Shown here: in pieces, positions 21,387 through 32,931 of the stretch
Layout: every line of letters begins with the position of its first letter
Numbering within the stretch: the stretch's first letter is position 1
The notes under the pieces: model-generated
The model's input: only the letters and a program-made list of their open reading frames with translations
Databases searched by the model: none
Told to the model about the DNA's origin: nothing
Position numbers and translations under genes: made by a program
Origin: Thinopyrum elongatum
Taxonomy: Eukaryota > Streptophyta > Magnoliopsida > Poales > Poaceae
Length of the DNA stretch: 64,000 nt
NCBI GenBank assembly: GCA_011799875.1
Contig: CM022297.1
Coordinates: 364,130,921-364,194,920, forward strand
Direction of reading: 5' to 3'

Positions 21387-22884
21387 TGCTACTTCTTGAG
21401 CTTGCGTTGGTTTTTCCCTTGAAGAGGAAAGGTTGATGCAACAAAGTAAAGATAAGTATTTCCCTTAGTTAGAAAACCAAGGTATCAATCCAGTAGGAGG
21501 TACAAGCAAGTCTCCAATCTATGCACCTGCACAAACAATCAAACACTTGCACCCAACGCGATAAAGGGGTTGTCAATCCCTTCATGGTCAATTGCAATGG
21601 TGAGATCTGATATAGATAGATATAAAAGATTACTAAAACATAAAAAAAAATAAAAACAAATAAACCCGGGAGCCATAGGTTTCACTAGAGGCTTCTCTCT
21701 TGAAAGTAAACATACGGTGGGTGAACAAATTACTGTCGAGCAATTGATAGAAAAGTGCAAAGTTATGACGATATCCGAGGCAATGATTATGCATATAGGC
21801 ATCACGTCCGTGTCAAGTAGACCGACTCCTGCCTGCATCTACTACTATTACTACACACATCGACCGCTATCCAGCATGCATCTAGAGTATTAAGTTCAGA
21901 AGAATAGAGTAACGCCTTAAGTAAGATGACATGATGTAGAGGGATAAACTCAAGCAATATGATGAAAACCCCATCTTTTTATCCTTGATGGCAACAATAC
22001 AATACATGCCTCGCTACCCCTACTATGTCACTGGGTGAGGACACCGCAAGATTGAACCCAAAACTAAGCACCTCTCCCATTGCAAGAAATACCAATCTAG
22101 TTGGCCAAACCAAACCGATAATTCGAAGAGAAATACAAAGATATCAAATCATGCATATAAGAATTCAGAGAAGATTCAAATAATATTCATAGATAATCTG
22201 ATCATAAATCCGCAATTCATCGGATCTCGACAAACACATCGCAAAAGAATATTACATCGGATAGAACTCCAAGAACATCGAGGAGAACATTGTATTGAGG
22301 ATCAAAGAGAGAGAAGAAGCCATCTAGCTACTAGCTATGGACCCGTAGGTCTATGGTAAACTACTCACGCTTCATCGGAAGGGCAATAGGGTTGATGTAG
22401 ATGCCCTCCGTGATTGAATCCCCCTCCGGCAGATCGCCGGAAAAGGCCCCAAGATGAGATCTCACGGGAACAGAGGCTTGCGGCGGTGGAAAAGTATTTT
22501 CGTGGATGCCTCTGATGGTTTGGGAATATTTGGGAATATATAGGCCAAAGATTAGGGGTTAGGAGACCTTCGAGGGGGCCACAAGCCCAGGGGGCACGCC
22601 CCTACGGCTTGTTGTCACCTCATGAGTCTTCTGACTTCATCTCCAAGTTTCGTAGGTGTCTTCTGGTCCAAGAAAAATCATCGCGAAAGTTTTATTCCGT
22701 TTGATATTCCTTTTCTGTAAAACTCAAAAACAAGGAAAAAACAGAAACTGGCACTGGGCTCTAGGTTAATAGGTTCGTCCCAAAAATAATATAAAATAGC
22801 ATGTTAATGCATATAAAACATCCAAAATAGATAATATAATTGCATGGAACAATAAAAAATTATAGATACGTTGGAGACGTATCA
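21387..22884 (-). repeat. 5' LTR of Athila-like element (minus strand, 1498 bp)
   Basis: Minus-strand start TGATACGTCTCCAACG at 22884; other end TGCTAC at 21387 on the plus strand, so TG...CA termini. The start sequence is characteristic of Sabrina/WHAM-type Triticeae LTRs. A minus-strand TATATA lies near 22530-22540. The right flank (AGCCT, 22885-22889) should be the target duplication; its partner is outside the window. Confidence 0.87.
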
Positions 22885-23057
22885 AGCCTCGCGAGGACCG
22901 CTGGCGTGATGAGCCTCGTGAGGGCCCCTGTCGTGACCAGCCTTGTGAGGTCCGTCCTCAGGGCAACGTCGGCCTCCCTCCGCTGTCGCCGCCACCAAGA
23001 AGGAATGGCGACAACCATCAGGACGATGGGGCTGAGGGCTTCCAAGAACCTCGCGTG

Positions 23058-23893
23058 ATTGCCTGCATCCTCGGCGGTGCCCAGGCACCCGCCTCGAACC
23101 GCATATTCAAGCAGTTCTCTCACGAGGTGAACGAGCCCTCCTGAAGCTTGAGGACGCGCCTGCCCTCAGGTGGTCGCGGTACGCCATAACCTTCAATTCC
23201 AAGGATCACCTCAAGTGCGCGGCCACTGCAGGCGCGCTCCCCATGCTCTGCACACCCACTATCAGCAACGTCGCGGTCACCAAGACCCTCATCGATGGTG
23301 GCGCTGGCCTCAATGTCCTCTTTGTGGAAACATTCGACATGCTCCAAGTGCCCTACAACCAGCTCATGCCCACCAAGCCTTTCTCGGGGGTGACTGACGG
23401 CTCCACCACACCCCTGGGGCAAGTGTGCCTCCCGGTCACGTTCGGCAAGCACGACAACTACCACACCGAGCTCATTGACTTCGACATCGCTCACATTGGT
23501 CTCCCGTACAATGCCATCCTGGGGTACCCTGCCCTCACCAAGTTCATGACAGCGACCCACCATGGCTTCAACGTTCTCAAGATGCCAGGGTGCAGCGGCG
23601 TCATCACGGTCGCCTGCGATGAGAAAGATGGGGTCTGCTCTCTTGAGCATGCCCACCGTGCCGCTGCGGCAGAGAACTTCGACGACAAGGGCGGCGTCCT
23701 GCCTCCCAAGGCCACCCCCGCAAAGAAGAAGCAGCTCCTCCCCAAGGGTCGCCCGGAGACCAAGAAGCCCGCTGGTGGCACCTCAGGCCCCGCGCCTGCT
23801 GTCGGGGCGCCCCTTCCTCCCGCATACGAAGGCGCGCCCGGTGCTTCCCTGGGACAGGCTCGAGGGCTTCCATCTGGGGAGCCTCTGACCTGA
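23058..23893 (+). pseudogene. Gypsy (Tat) aspartic protease fragment
   Basis: An upstream frame (about 23058-23146) reads like the linker ahead of the protease (ILGGAQAPASNRIFKQF), then the frame shifts. The protease follows in the frame open from 23243, with active-site motif DGGAGLNVLF near residues 18-27 of that frame and the downstream flap-type motif LPYNAILGYPAL near 90-101. The DGGA form rather than DSGA is common in Tat/Athila proteases. After about residue 150 the sequence becomes Pro/Lys-rich linker and stops at 23893. The shift and missing gag make this a relic. Confidence 0.75.
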
Positions 23894-23960
23894 CCAGTGC
23901 GATGAGGGAGGTGCTCGGGCACCACCTGGAGGCGCGCTTTGGTGCGCGCCCCCACAAGCA

Positions 23961-24587
23961 ATGAGCGAGGCGCCAAGGATGCGAGAATTCATCACCAAGG
24001 CGATCGAGGAGCTTCAGGAGGCGCAGGTCATAAGTGGCGAGCGTCGCCCCACACCACCCAGCGCAGCTGCCACCCCTAACGCGGGCGACGGGCTGTGCGT
24101 CTGCATTGACATCCCGGGTCTCAACAGGGCTGCATCACAGGGCCTCTTCTGGCCGTCGCGTGTCGGCCGGAGTAGGGGCTACCCCTGCAGCTACGTCCGC
24201 ATGCCCTTTGGCCTTGTGAACGTGGGCACCACGTACCAGCGCCTTACGCAGGCCGTGCATGCGTCTCATGAGGCCCGACGTCAGGCGGTGATGGCTCAGG
24301 AGGCCTCGGACCCTCGCGAGCCCCCGGGACCTCGCGAGCCTCTCGAGCCTCCGGAGCCCTCAGCTCGTGAGAATCAAGCTTCATCGACTATCGACGCTTC
24401 AGCAGCATCATTGCCAGGTGACCTTTTGGTTTGTTCAATTGAGGGCGCCCCTGGGGCTGCATTATCCTCAGGCTGTCAGGGCCCGCCCCTGCAGCTGTAT
24501 CATTTTGCGCATGTATCAGAACTAGCTCTGCCTTTGTTGAATTTCCTAAGTATTTCAACCTGCGTGCCTAGTGCTTCGTCACCATGA
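23961..24587 (+). pseudogene. Reverse transcriptase fragment, internally deleted
   Basis: A frame open over 208 codons contains a short N-terminal RT piece (about residues 31-47, VCIDIPGLNRA-like) fused to the later RT motif YVRMPFGLVNVGTTYQRL (about 79-96). The catalytic YxDD region should follow, but RT homology ends abruptly near 24260 and gives way to low-complexity Pro/Glu sequence. The fold cannot be complete. Deletion of the palm core explains why the element is non-autonomous. Confidence 0.7.
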
Positions 24588-24589
24588 AT

Positions 24590-25950
24590 GTCGTCACGCC
24601 CTCACAACCCCGCCCTCGACCGCCTCATGATTAAGGGCTGGCATGGCATCTGTGCTCAGGTCCGTCCCTGCAGCGTTGATAAATCCAAGCGACCGAGCTC
24701 TGTCTCGCGGGCTAGCTCCCGTGCACATCACCTCCCGGGGTCCTCGGTGCCTTTTCCTCGTGTGAGCTAATCGAGAGTGGGTGAGTCAGGGCGTGCGGCC
24801 CGCTTCATACAACTGTAGTTTGGCGTTTCGCCGTCGTGGGAGCCGCGCGCCGGGTGTCCTTCCTCGGGATTGTTGCATGAGAAGACTAGGCATGGCGTCT
24901 GTGCTCGGGTCCGTCCCTGCAGCGTCGATAAACCCAAGAGACCGAGCTCTGTCTAGCGGGCCGGCTCCGTTCACGTCACCTCCTGGGGTCCTTGGTGTTC
25001 GGCCTTCTCATGCGATGACCTCCAGAGGTTCTCTCGGCACAGGTCACCCCCATAACACAGGTTTTTCATAAGCGCGCTCCACGCCAGAATATTCAGGCGC
25101 AACCCGCCTTGAGGTAGGGTCTCGTGAGTCCCGCGCTGGCTCATGAGTACCCAGATACACCTCCTCAAAGTTCTGCCGTGCCAGTCACGCGTACGAATGA
25201 AATAGGGTTGTACACACCTGGAGACTCTAACACAGAGCTCCCATCCCACGCCAAGTGGAAGCCCCATGCTTCGTGCTGGCGGACGACATGGTCGAACAAC
25301 GACTATGCCCATGCCCAAGTGGAAGCCCCATGCTCCGCGCTGGCGGACGACACGGTCGCTCAGCGGCTATGCCCACGCCCAAGTGGAAGCCCCATGCTCC
25401 GTGCTGGTGGATAAACAACTGAGGGCGCCCTAGCGGCTGCACGAACCTCAGGATAGCCTCTCGGCTCTTCACGTGGCCCTGTCACGTAGCATTCCCCTGG
25501 GATGCACGCGCGAGGGGGCTGGACATGGCGACTACGCTCGGGCCAGGCCGGCGCACGCCAGCTCACCAGGTCCCCGGTACCTGGTCTTCGTGCGTCCCTC
25601 CCAGGCAAAAGCTGGCGAGGAAAGTTATGAAGGACTCTGGATTAACCTCGCCACCGCCCATGTTTCCTTCATGAGGGCTTCTCGCACGTCAAGGGGAACC
25701 CCTGAGCATCGTGACTCAGGGGCCTCACTAGTCACGTAGCCCCTCGCCCCTTGGTTTCGTCCTGGCAATCCGGACGCATCAACGGCGGTCGAGGTATGCG
25801 AGGGGCTGGGCCCTGCCGACGCGGAGCACAAAGGCAAACAAGAAGGAAACCAAGCACGAAAAGGAAATTGCGGAGTTCAAACAGTTATTACAGGCACCAA
25901 ATGTTTTGCAAATTCAAACAAGTCTTACGCCTCCACGAGGCATGATAAGT
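24590..25950 (+). repeat. Repeat-rich spacer between pol remnant and antisense ORF
   Basis: No gene is recognisable. A 64-bp tandem repeat starts at 25251, 25315 and 25379 (about 2.5 units; core AAGTGGAAGCCCCATGCT). A looser repeat of about 250 bp occurs at about 24636-24770 and 24888-25010, with a more distant copy near 25515-25595 (shared core CCGTCCCTGCAGCG in the first two). Tandem repeats in this position are known for Tat/Ogre-type elements. Confidence 0.65.
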
Positions 25951-25965
25951 GTCGCAGGGTAAAAT

Positions 25966-28900
25966 CTAGGAGGAGGGGTCATCATCGCCATGGCCGTCGC
26001 CACCGCTTGCCTCCACTACTGAGGGCTCAGCGTCGAGGACGCAGGAGAACTTCTCCAGCAGCTCGTCCACATGGCCCTTCACGGCCGCCGCAGCGGCAGC
26101 ACGGGACTCAGGGGCAACAGGGCCGACCACCGCGTCGAAGTCGAAGCCGGGATCCCGGAGGTAGAGGTGGCTGAAGACGTGCGTCGCTGCCGCAGAGAAG
26201 AGGGAGCGGCACTCGTCTTCCAAGATGGAGTCCACCTTGGCAGCAGCGCCTTCGAGCTCCTCGACAAGCCTGGAGGAGATCCCCATGTAGCCACCCTCAG
26301 GGGGCGCGAGCGGATCCTTGAAGCCTCCCCTGCAGATCGACTGAAGCCCCTGGCAACACCTGAGCTCAAGGGAGGGGAAGGCGTCGCGCTCAGCGGCCGC
26401 CTTTCTTTCGGCAGGGACAAGGGTCTTCTCCCTGGCATCCAGCGGGGCCGCCACCTCGGAGGCGTGCTTGGCATGGGACGTCTGGGCCTCGACCACCTCC
26501 TCCTTCAGCTTGGTCAGACGCTCACATTCCGCAGCTTGATTAACAGTCACCTTGGACAGCACGGAATCGTGATCGGTAAGCTTCGCCTCACGAGCCTTGA
26601 GGTCCTCCTCCTGCTGTTGGAGCTGTTGTGCGTGCGCAGCTTGCTCCTCCCAGAGGGCCTTCAGATTGGCCTCTGCCTCGCCGCAACGCTTCACGGCAGA
26701 GGCTGCATCAGCTAGCGCCGCATCACGAGCCGCCTTGGCTTCGGCGGCCTCCTTCCTACTCTCCGCGGTGGTGGCTTCGGCCCAGCCCCAGGCCGTCCTG
26801 GAGGCTGCTTCGGCCTGGAGCCACCCCGAGACGAGCCCCAGGCGCTCCCTCGCGAGGCACCTGTCGGCATCCTAAAGATCAGCCCGGATCCGGCCGAGCG
26901 CGGTGTAGGCTTCATCCAGGGCCCCGGGCCTGATTAGGGGGCCATGGTTCGCGACCACGAGGGCCTGGCGAGGAGGCGCCGCTGGCACAACGGCTGGCTC
27001 TGTGACCAAGGAAGCATTGGTGCGGTCGACTTGGTGCACCGGAGGCTCCAGGCTCTCGTCGGGCATGACAAGGGCTGACGACTTCACAGCTTGCTGGTCC
27101 ACGGGGGCTGGCTCCGCTTGAAGCTGCGCCCTCAGGGGCAGATTCCACCGGAGGGGGGCGAAGAGTCACCCCCTCCGCTGGCACCGGGGTTTCTGCAACT
27201 GCGGCAAGGAGTGCCGCCTCGTGAACCCCCGCGTCCTCAGCGGTCAGCCTCCCAAGCGGCGTCGGCTAGGCGCCAGGGGCAGGCGGTATGCCCGTGTGCT
27301 CGGGCGTGAGGTTGCCTGAGCACCCAAGAGTTGCACTGGGCTGGCGCGATGCACCTCCGCGCCCGCCGCGGCCACGACCGGAGGCGGACCGCGCCCTCAG
27401 GACAGGGGGCTCCTTCGGCTCACTACTCGCTTTCTTATTCTTCTTCTTCGTCACGTCGCTACTCCTGGTCATCAAGGGGGAAGTGCTATGAGCGCGTGCG
27501 CAATCTATGCTTGACCAAAAGCAAGGTGGATTACTTACTCCTCGGGCGCGATCCACTTCCTTTTCTTCTACTTCTCGGTGACGGACGGGGTGCCCCCACT
27601 CTCCTTCGGTGTGGCCTTGGCCACGTCCAGGGGGCGGGCGGGGTGCTCCTCAACGGGCCCCGTCGCGGTGCTACCGTCTGGAGAGGTGAGGAGGTTGCCC
27701 CGTGGGGTCGTGGCCGGAGGAGCCGCGTCCGCCCCAGCAGCGGTCGCCCCGCTCTTTGGCTGCGACTTGGACGGGGCCGACGCCTCGACCACCCTGCTAG
27801 GGCGTGGGGAGCCCTCTGGAGGGGGCACAGCCGCGCCCTTCCCCGAGGCTGCCTGGCCGGATGCTCGCGTGGTCCGAGGGGGTGGGCCCAGACCGCCTGA
27901 GGACCCTGGCAGAGCGAGGGGAGTCCATGGCCGGGGGTTCCTCGGCGTCGTCGTCGTCCTCGAGGTTGCGAAGAAGCTCGCGTTGTGACGAAGGAGATGC
28001 CCCTCCCAGGTCATCGTCCTCGGTCTCCTATGAGTCCTCATCTACTCCACCGTCGCTGGAGGACAGCTCCACGATGGAGTCAGGGTTGACGGGCGGGTCG
28101 AGCCCTTGTTCGTTGAAGGCGGGCATGGCAGCGACCAAGGCCTCCCTGCCGTCGCGGCGGTACAACGGGGCACAAGCCTCGGGGACGTCTACCAGGATAC
28201 AGCCTAGCAAGGCGACCAAGACCGCGTCAAGCTCTCCGCGTGTCAGGTCAGTGGGACACATCCTCATGTCGTCCTCCGCGCCCTGGTACTTCCACATGGG
28301 CTTTGAGTGCGACTGGAGCGGCGCCACGCGCTGCGTCAAGAACTCCTTCATTATCATCGCCCCGGTCAGCTGCTTGGCCTCCATATCCGAGGCTATCCGC
28401 TCCAAGACGGGTCTCTCCCGTGGGTCTGTGAGCTTCGCAGAAGCCCACGCTTGGGTCTTCTCAGGCAGCTCCACCGGAAGCTAGAGGAGCGGATTAAGAA
28501 CTTGGGCGTTCAAAAAGACCCAGCGGTGCCGGAACCCTTCCACCTTCTTCCCAGCCTTCAGGAGCACATTGCCCTTCTGGACCGCGATGAAGGAGACGCA
28601 TGAGGAGCGCTGCTCCCGGTCGTGGAACCGCAGGCTGAAGTGATGGCAGAAGAAGACCACCGAGGGCCTCACGCCCACGAAGGCCTCGCGGTAGAAGGCG
28701 AAGACGGACAGGAGTAGGATGGAGTTAGGCTGGAGTGGAGGGCCTGGATCTCATCGTGCTTGAGGATGGCGGTGAAGAATTCCGAGAAGGGTGGGACGAG
28801 CCCACAGAAGACGCTATGGAGGAAGAAGGGATAGACCGTTTTCTCCAAGGTGCTTCACTCCGCCGAGCCGCACCAGATCAGGGTCTCGCCCCACTCATTG

Positions 28901-29061
28901 GTGACGCCTGCTGTTAGCGGGAGCACCTGGGCAAGATCCCCCTCCTTGGCGATGGAGGAGGTCGTGAGCACCGACGGAAGGGATGAGGAGGCTGCGCCCG
29001 GGGCCTCGGGCTTCGACTTCCCGGTGGGCGCCATTGGAAGGATCTTGGAAGCGGGGAACAA
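25966..29061 (-). pseudogene. Antisense ORF (putative gypsy-type transposon family), decayed
   Basis: Minus-strand coding relic of about 3 kb in several frames. N-terminal part (about 29061-28481) includes the motif VGVRPSVVFFCHHFSLRF followed by RHRWVFLNAQ, characteristic of the plant protein family labelled putative gypsy-type transposon (Pfam Transposase_28). After an in-frame TAG at 28481-28483 the same frame continues to 28028 with PLQSHSKPMWKY and an acidic end. Further pieces in other frames are Pro/Ala/Ser-rich. The last frame (26694-25966) is Glu/Lys/Ala-rich and strongly coiled-coil-like, followed by a globular stretch around GYMGISSRLVEELEG. Function is not established; Tat-lineage elements carry such antisense ORFs with their own promoter. 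Frameshifts show it is dead. Confidence 0.7.
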
Positions 29062-29357
29062 AAGGAAGGATGGCGCCTCACCTGGATCTGGAGGAACTTC
29101 TCACGAAGGGAAGGGGATCTGAGCAGGAGAGGAGAGGCATAAGGAAGAAGAGCAATGATGGCTCCACAGCATGCGCCAGGCTTTTTGTCAACATGGGCAG
29201 TTGCCGAGGCAACATGGGTGAGCGGAGGCGCCCGCGCCCTGTCGCGCGCCACACGTCAAGCTTGGCCCGCAGGTGATTGGGGCCCACGGCGCTTCGCCCT
29301 TCATTCCTTGCCTTCGCTCCGAAGCCAGCTTGAGCGCGCCTTGGGCCCGAGGGCTAC

Positions 29358-30214
29358 TGTTGGCGTTCTGGGATCAGGGGTACCCAGACCTACCTGCCTG
29401 CGGCCTAGCGCACGGCTTCTTCGACGGCCCGCTACGGCCCAGCTTCAAGACTTCAAGGGTGAGACCATCGCGAGGCGAGCGACACCAAGACCTCCCGAGT
29501 AGAACCTCCCCACGATGCCTCCCGAGGAGCGGAGATCTCTATGCAAGCCTCCCGCCTCGTGAGGCCGCGATGACATAAGCCATGACGACCAAGGCCAGGC
29601 GGGCGCCAGCGGGCGCAGAAGGGATAGTTTCCTCTTTGGTGCTAAGGAGGCAAGGACAGGCGCAGGTTCCCGAGGAAGGCCCCAAGGGTTTCCCTTCCGG
29701 TCCAACGAGACCACGACCACGAGCTTGGCAGGATGGATGTCATCGTCGAGCCCACCGCTGCATCATGGCCAGAGGCTTTGTAGGAGAAGACCACCTTTCG
29801 TCAGGATAAGATGTACTTCCTGTCCCCTTTCAAAATTGTTCGCTGTGGAATCCCTTCCCGCCTAAGCTATGAGGGAAGAGGACCAAGGCCACTATAAATA
29901 TAGGCTAGCCTCCACCGTAGAGGAGGATCGACTCATTCTCTCCCTCTGAGCCCTTGCGAGGTAACTCACACACTGTACCAGTTCATCCTCTGCCTCCTCG
30001 TGAGGCCAATCCACCAAAGGCAGGAGTAGGGTCTTAAACCGCAATGTGGCCCAAACCTGGGTAAATCTCTGTGTTCTTCCCTCCTCTACGATCCTGCGCA
30101 CTCGGTGAGATCAAGCCGTTGGTGTGACGAGCTGAGCATCGTCCTGAAGCGAGGTCCTTCGCACACGCCCCAGAGTTCGAACTTTATTGGGTCTGCGGAG
30201 CCCTGATTCCGACA
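29358..30214 (+). repeat. 3' LTR of Tat-lineage element (857 bp)
   Basis: Begins TGTTGGCGTTCTGGG and ends CTGATTCCGACA, with TG...CA termini. TATAAATA at 29893-29900 gives plus orientation. Directly to the right the sequence becomes an unrelated minus-strand LTR at 30215, so CATTG (30215-30219) is the expected target duplication; its partner is outside the window. Confidence 0.8.
29893..29900 (+). promoter_or_regulatory. TATA box in Tat LTR
   Basis: TATAAATA about 535 bp into the LTR, flanked by GC-rich sequence; plausible LTR core promoter. Confidence 0.6.
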
Positions 30215-31318
30215 CATTGGATCGGTGATTTCGTTGGATGATATTCATCATATAACAGTCATAACCTAGGATGACACAGAAGTAGCTCCAGTTCATAAAT
30301 ATAATGTAGGCATGTATTCCGTAAATAGTCATACGTGCTTATGGAAAAGAACTTGCATGACATCTTTTGTCCTACCCTCCCATGGCAGCGGGGTCCATAA
30401 GGAAACTAAGGGATATTAAGGCCTCCTTTTAATAGAGAATCGGAACAAAGCATTAACACATAGTGAATACATGAACTCCTCAAACTACGGTCATCACCGG
30501 AAAATATCCCAATTATTGTCACCCTGGGGTTTACGGATCATAACACGTAGTAGGTGCAGATAACTTGCAAGATCAGATCTGGAACATAGATATAATGGTG
30601 AAAACATAAACGGTTCAGATCTGAAATCATGGCACTCGGGCCCTAGTGACAAGCATTAAGCATAGCAAAGTCATAGCAACATCAATCTCAGAACATAGTG
30701 GATACTAGGGATCAAGCCCTAACAAAACTAACTCGATTACATGATGAATCTCATCCAACTCCGCACCGACCAGCAAGCCTACGAAGGAATTCCTCACTCC
30801 CGGTGGGGAGCATCTTGGAATTGGTGATGAAGGAGGGTTGGTGATGACGAAGGCCGAAGATTCCCCTCTCCGGAGCCCCAAACGGGCTCCAGATCTGGCC
30901 TCCCGATGAAGAACCGGAGGCGGCGGCGGCTCCGTATCGTGAAACACGATGAAACTTCCTCCTTATTTTTCTCTCCAAAAATAGGAATTTATAGTGCTGG
31001 AATTAGGGTCTGCAGAGCCCCGAGGGCCCCACAACCCACCAGGGCGCGCCTGGAGGGGGTGGCGCGCCCTGGTGTCTTGTGGACATCTAGGGCCTCCCTC
31101 CGATGGTTCTTGGATCCAATATTTTTTATTTATTGTAAAATAATTCTCCAAAAAGTTTCGTTCCATTTCGAGAACTTTTATTTCTGCACAAAAACAACAC
31201 CATGGCAGTTCTGCTGAAAACAACGTCAGTCCGGGTTAGTTTCATTCAAATCATGCAAACTAGAGTCCAAAATAAGAGCAAAAGCATTAGGAAAAGTAGA
31301 TACGACGGAGACGTATCA
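30215..31318 (-). repeat. Interrupted LTR, TGATACGTCTCC type (Sabrina/WHAM-like)
   Basis: Minus-strand LTR start TGATACGTCTCCGTCG at 31318. The sequence runs leftward through the familiar Triticeae LTR segments to about 1.1 kb and is broken at 30215 by the Tat-element LTR; the rest should lie left of the window. It has a different subtype from the LTRs at 1686 and 21387 (CCGTCG rather than CCAACG after the first 12 bases). The short frames within it are not genes. Confidence 0.8.
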
Positions 31319-31372
31319 ATCACCAAAGCTATGGAAATGAAGGCTAATCGAGACCAAAGCTCTGATAGCACT
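31319..31372 (-). promoter_or_regulatory. Internal stub with mutated initiator-Met primer site
   Basis: Between two minus-strand LTRs, the minus strand at 31359-31370 reads TGCTATCAGAGC, one base from the initiator-Met primer site TGGTATCAGAGC, two bases from the LTR end at 31373. It identifies the LTR to the right as a 5' LTR and shows that the TGATACGTCTCC element inserted about 55 bp into its internal region. Confidence 0.7.
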
Positions 31373-32931
31373 TGTAGGATCGAAAGTATGTCTATAGGGG
31401 GGGTGATTAGACTACTTGACCAAATAAAAAATCTATCCTTTTCCCAAATTTTAGTTGTGGGCAAATTTTAGTAATTAGCACAAGTCAAGGAATCAACCTA
31501 CACATGCAATTCTAAGAGTATAGCAGCGGAAAGTAAAACATTGCCTATGAAGATAAAGGTAAGGGTTTAGAGTGTGCAAATGCAATGAAGACACATAGAT
31601 TTTTGGCGTGGTTCCGATAGGTGGTGCTAGCGTACCTCCACGTTGATGGAGACTTGAACCCACAAAGGGTAACGGCAGCGCGAGTCCACGGAGGGCTCCA
31701 CCCACGAAGGGTCCACTAAGAAGCAACCTTGTCTATCCCACCATGGCCATCGCCCATGAAGGACATGCCTCACTCAGGTAGATCTTCACGAAGTAGGTGA
31801 TCTCCTTGCCCTTACAAACTTCTTTGTTCAAATCCACATCACGACGGAGGCTCCCAAGCGACACCTAACCAATCTAGGAGACACCACTCTCCAAAAGGTA
31901 ATAGACGGTGTGTTGACGATGAACTCCTTGCTCTTGTGCTTCAAATGATAGTCTCCCCAACACTCAACTCTCTCTCACAGATTTAGCTTTGGTGGAAGAA
32001 GGATTTGAGTGGAAAGCAACTTGGGGAAGGCTAGAAATCAAGGTTCAAATGGTTGGAATGGAATCTCTTCACCTCAACACATGAGTAGGTGGTTCTCTCT
32101 CAGAAAATGAATGGTGGAAGTGCAGACACGTTCTGATGGCTCTCCTTAATCAGGAAGAAGGGGTGGAGGGGTATATATAGCCTCCACACAAAATTCAACC
32201 GTTACACACTTTTGACTCATCTCGGTGGCACCGATCTGTTCAAAATTATGAACGTTAGGAATCTCGGTGGGACCGACTGGAACAACTCAGTGGGACCGAT
32301 GTGCTAGGGCTTAGGTAAAACTTCATCTCGGTGGCGCCGATTGCTTCAACTCGGTGGGACCGAAGTGAAGCAATAAGCAACAGAGAATCTGTCAAGCCAA
32401 CTCGGTGAGACCGATTACATAAACTCGGTTAGACTGAAGTGAATGTAATAGATTACAGAGCGCTGGCAAGGCCATCTCGGTGAGACCGAGATCCGTATCG
32501 GTGAGACCGAAATGTTAGGGTTTCTGGCAGTGGCTATGTCAAAAGAACTCGGTGGCTCCGGGTAGGAAGAATCGGTGGGGCCAAGTTTGGAATTAGGGTT
32601 TGGACATATTTGGATGGAGAAAGTGGCTGAGGGTTTTGGAGCAATATCACTAAGCACTTGAGCAAGTAGACCATTAAGCAACACCTCATCCCCTTTTAAT
32701 AGTATTGGCTTTCCTATGGACTCAATGTGATCTTGGATCACTAAAATAGAAATGAAGAGTCTTGAGCTTTTACCAATCTTTGTCCTTAGCATTTTGAGGG
32801 GCCCACATCTCTAGTCCATGCCATGCCAATCATTGAACATCCTGAAATATTTATCTTGAATGGATATTAGTTCAATGAGCTATATGTTGTTATGAATTAC
32901 CAAAACCACCCGGGGATAAGTTGTACTTTTA
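31373..32931 (-). repeat. 5' LTR of unassigned element (minus strand)
   Basis: Plus-strand left end TGTAGGATCG at 31373, next to the primer site. Minus-strand TATATATA lies at 32172-32179. The outer end is near 32931, where Angela-type sequence starts; the terminal bases there look mutated, so the limit is approximate. It contains a cluster of TCGGTG(G/A)GACCGA motifs at about 32219-32585. No ORF of note. Confidence 0.65.
32219..32585. repeat. Cluster of imperfect palindromes TCGGTGGGACCGA
   Basis: About eleven degenerate copies, mostly in the form CTCGGTG(G/A)(G/C)(A/G)CCGA, spaced irregularly by 20-60 bp. Arms TCGGT and ACCGA are complementary with a 3-base centre. They lie upstream of the minus-strand TATA box, that is, in the U3 part of the LTR. 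Confidence 0.7.

Larger units (their letters stand above)
22885..30214 (+). mobile_element. Deleted Tat-lineage Gypsy element with antisense ORF
   Basis: Plus-strand element whose 5' end lies left of the window, cut off by the Athila-like insertion. In order it holds a gag/protease fragment, an RT fragment with internal deletion, a repeat-rich spacer, a long minus-strand ORF region and an 857-bp 3' LTR. Integrase and most of RT are missing, so it is non-autonomous. The antisense ORF between pol and 3' LTR is a known hallmark of several Tat-lineage elements. Confidence 0.8.

Noticed and set aside
23120..23976. Antisense ORFs over the protease fragment
   Set aside because: Mirror frames of GC-rich coding sequence; the plus strand carries clear protease motifs.
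25124..25837. Short ORFs across the 64-bp repeats
   Set aside because: Peptide repeats simply mirror the DNA repeat on both strands.
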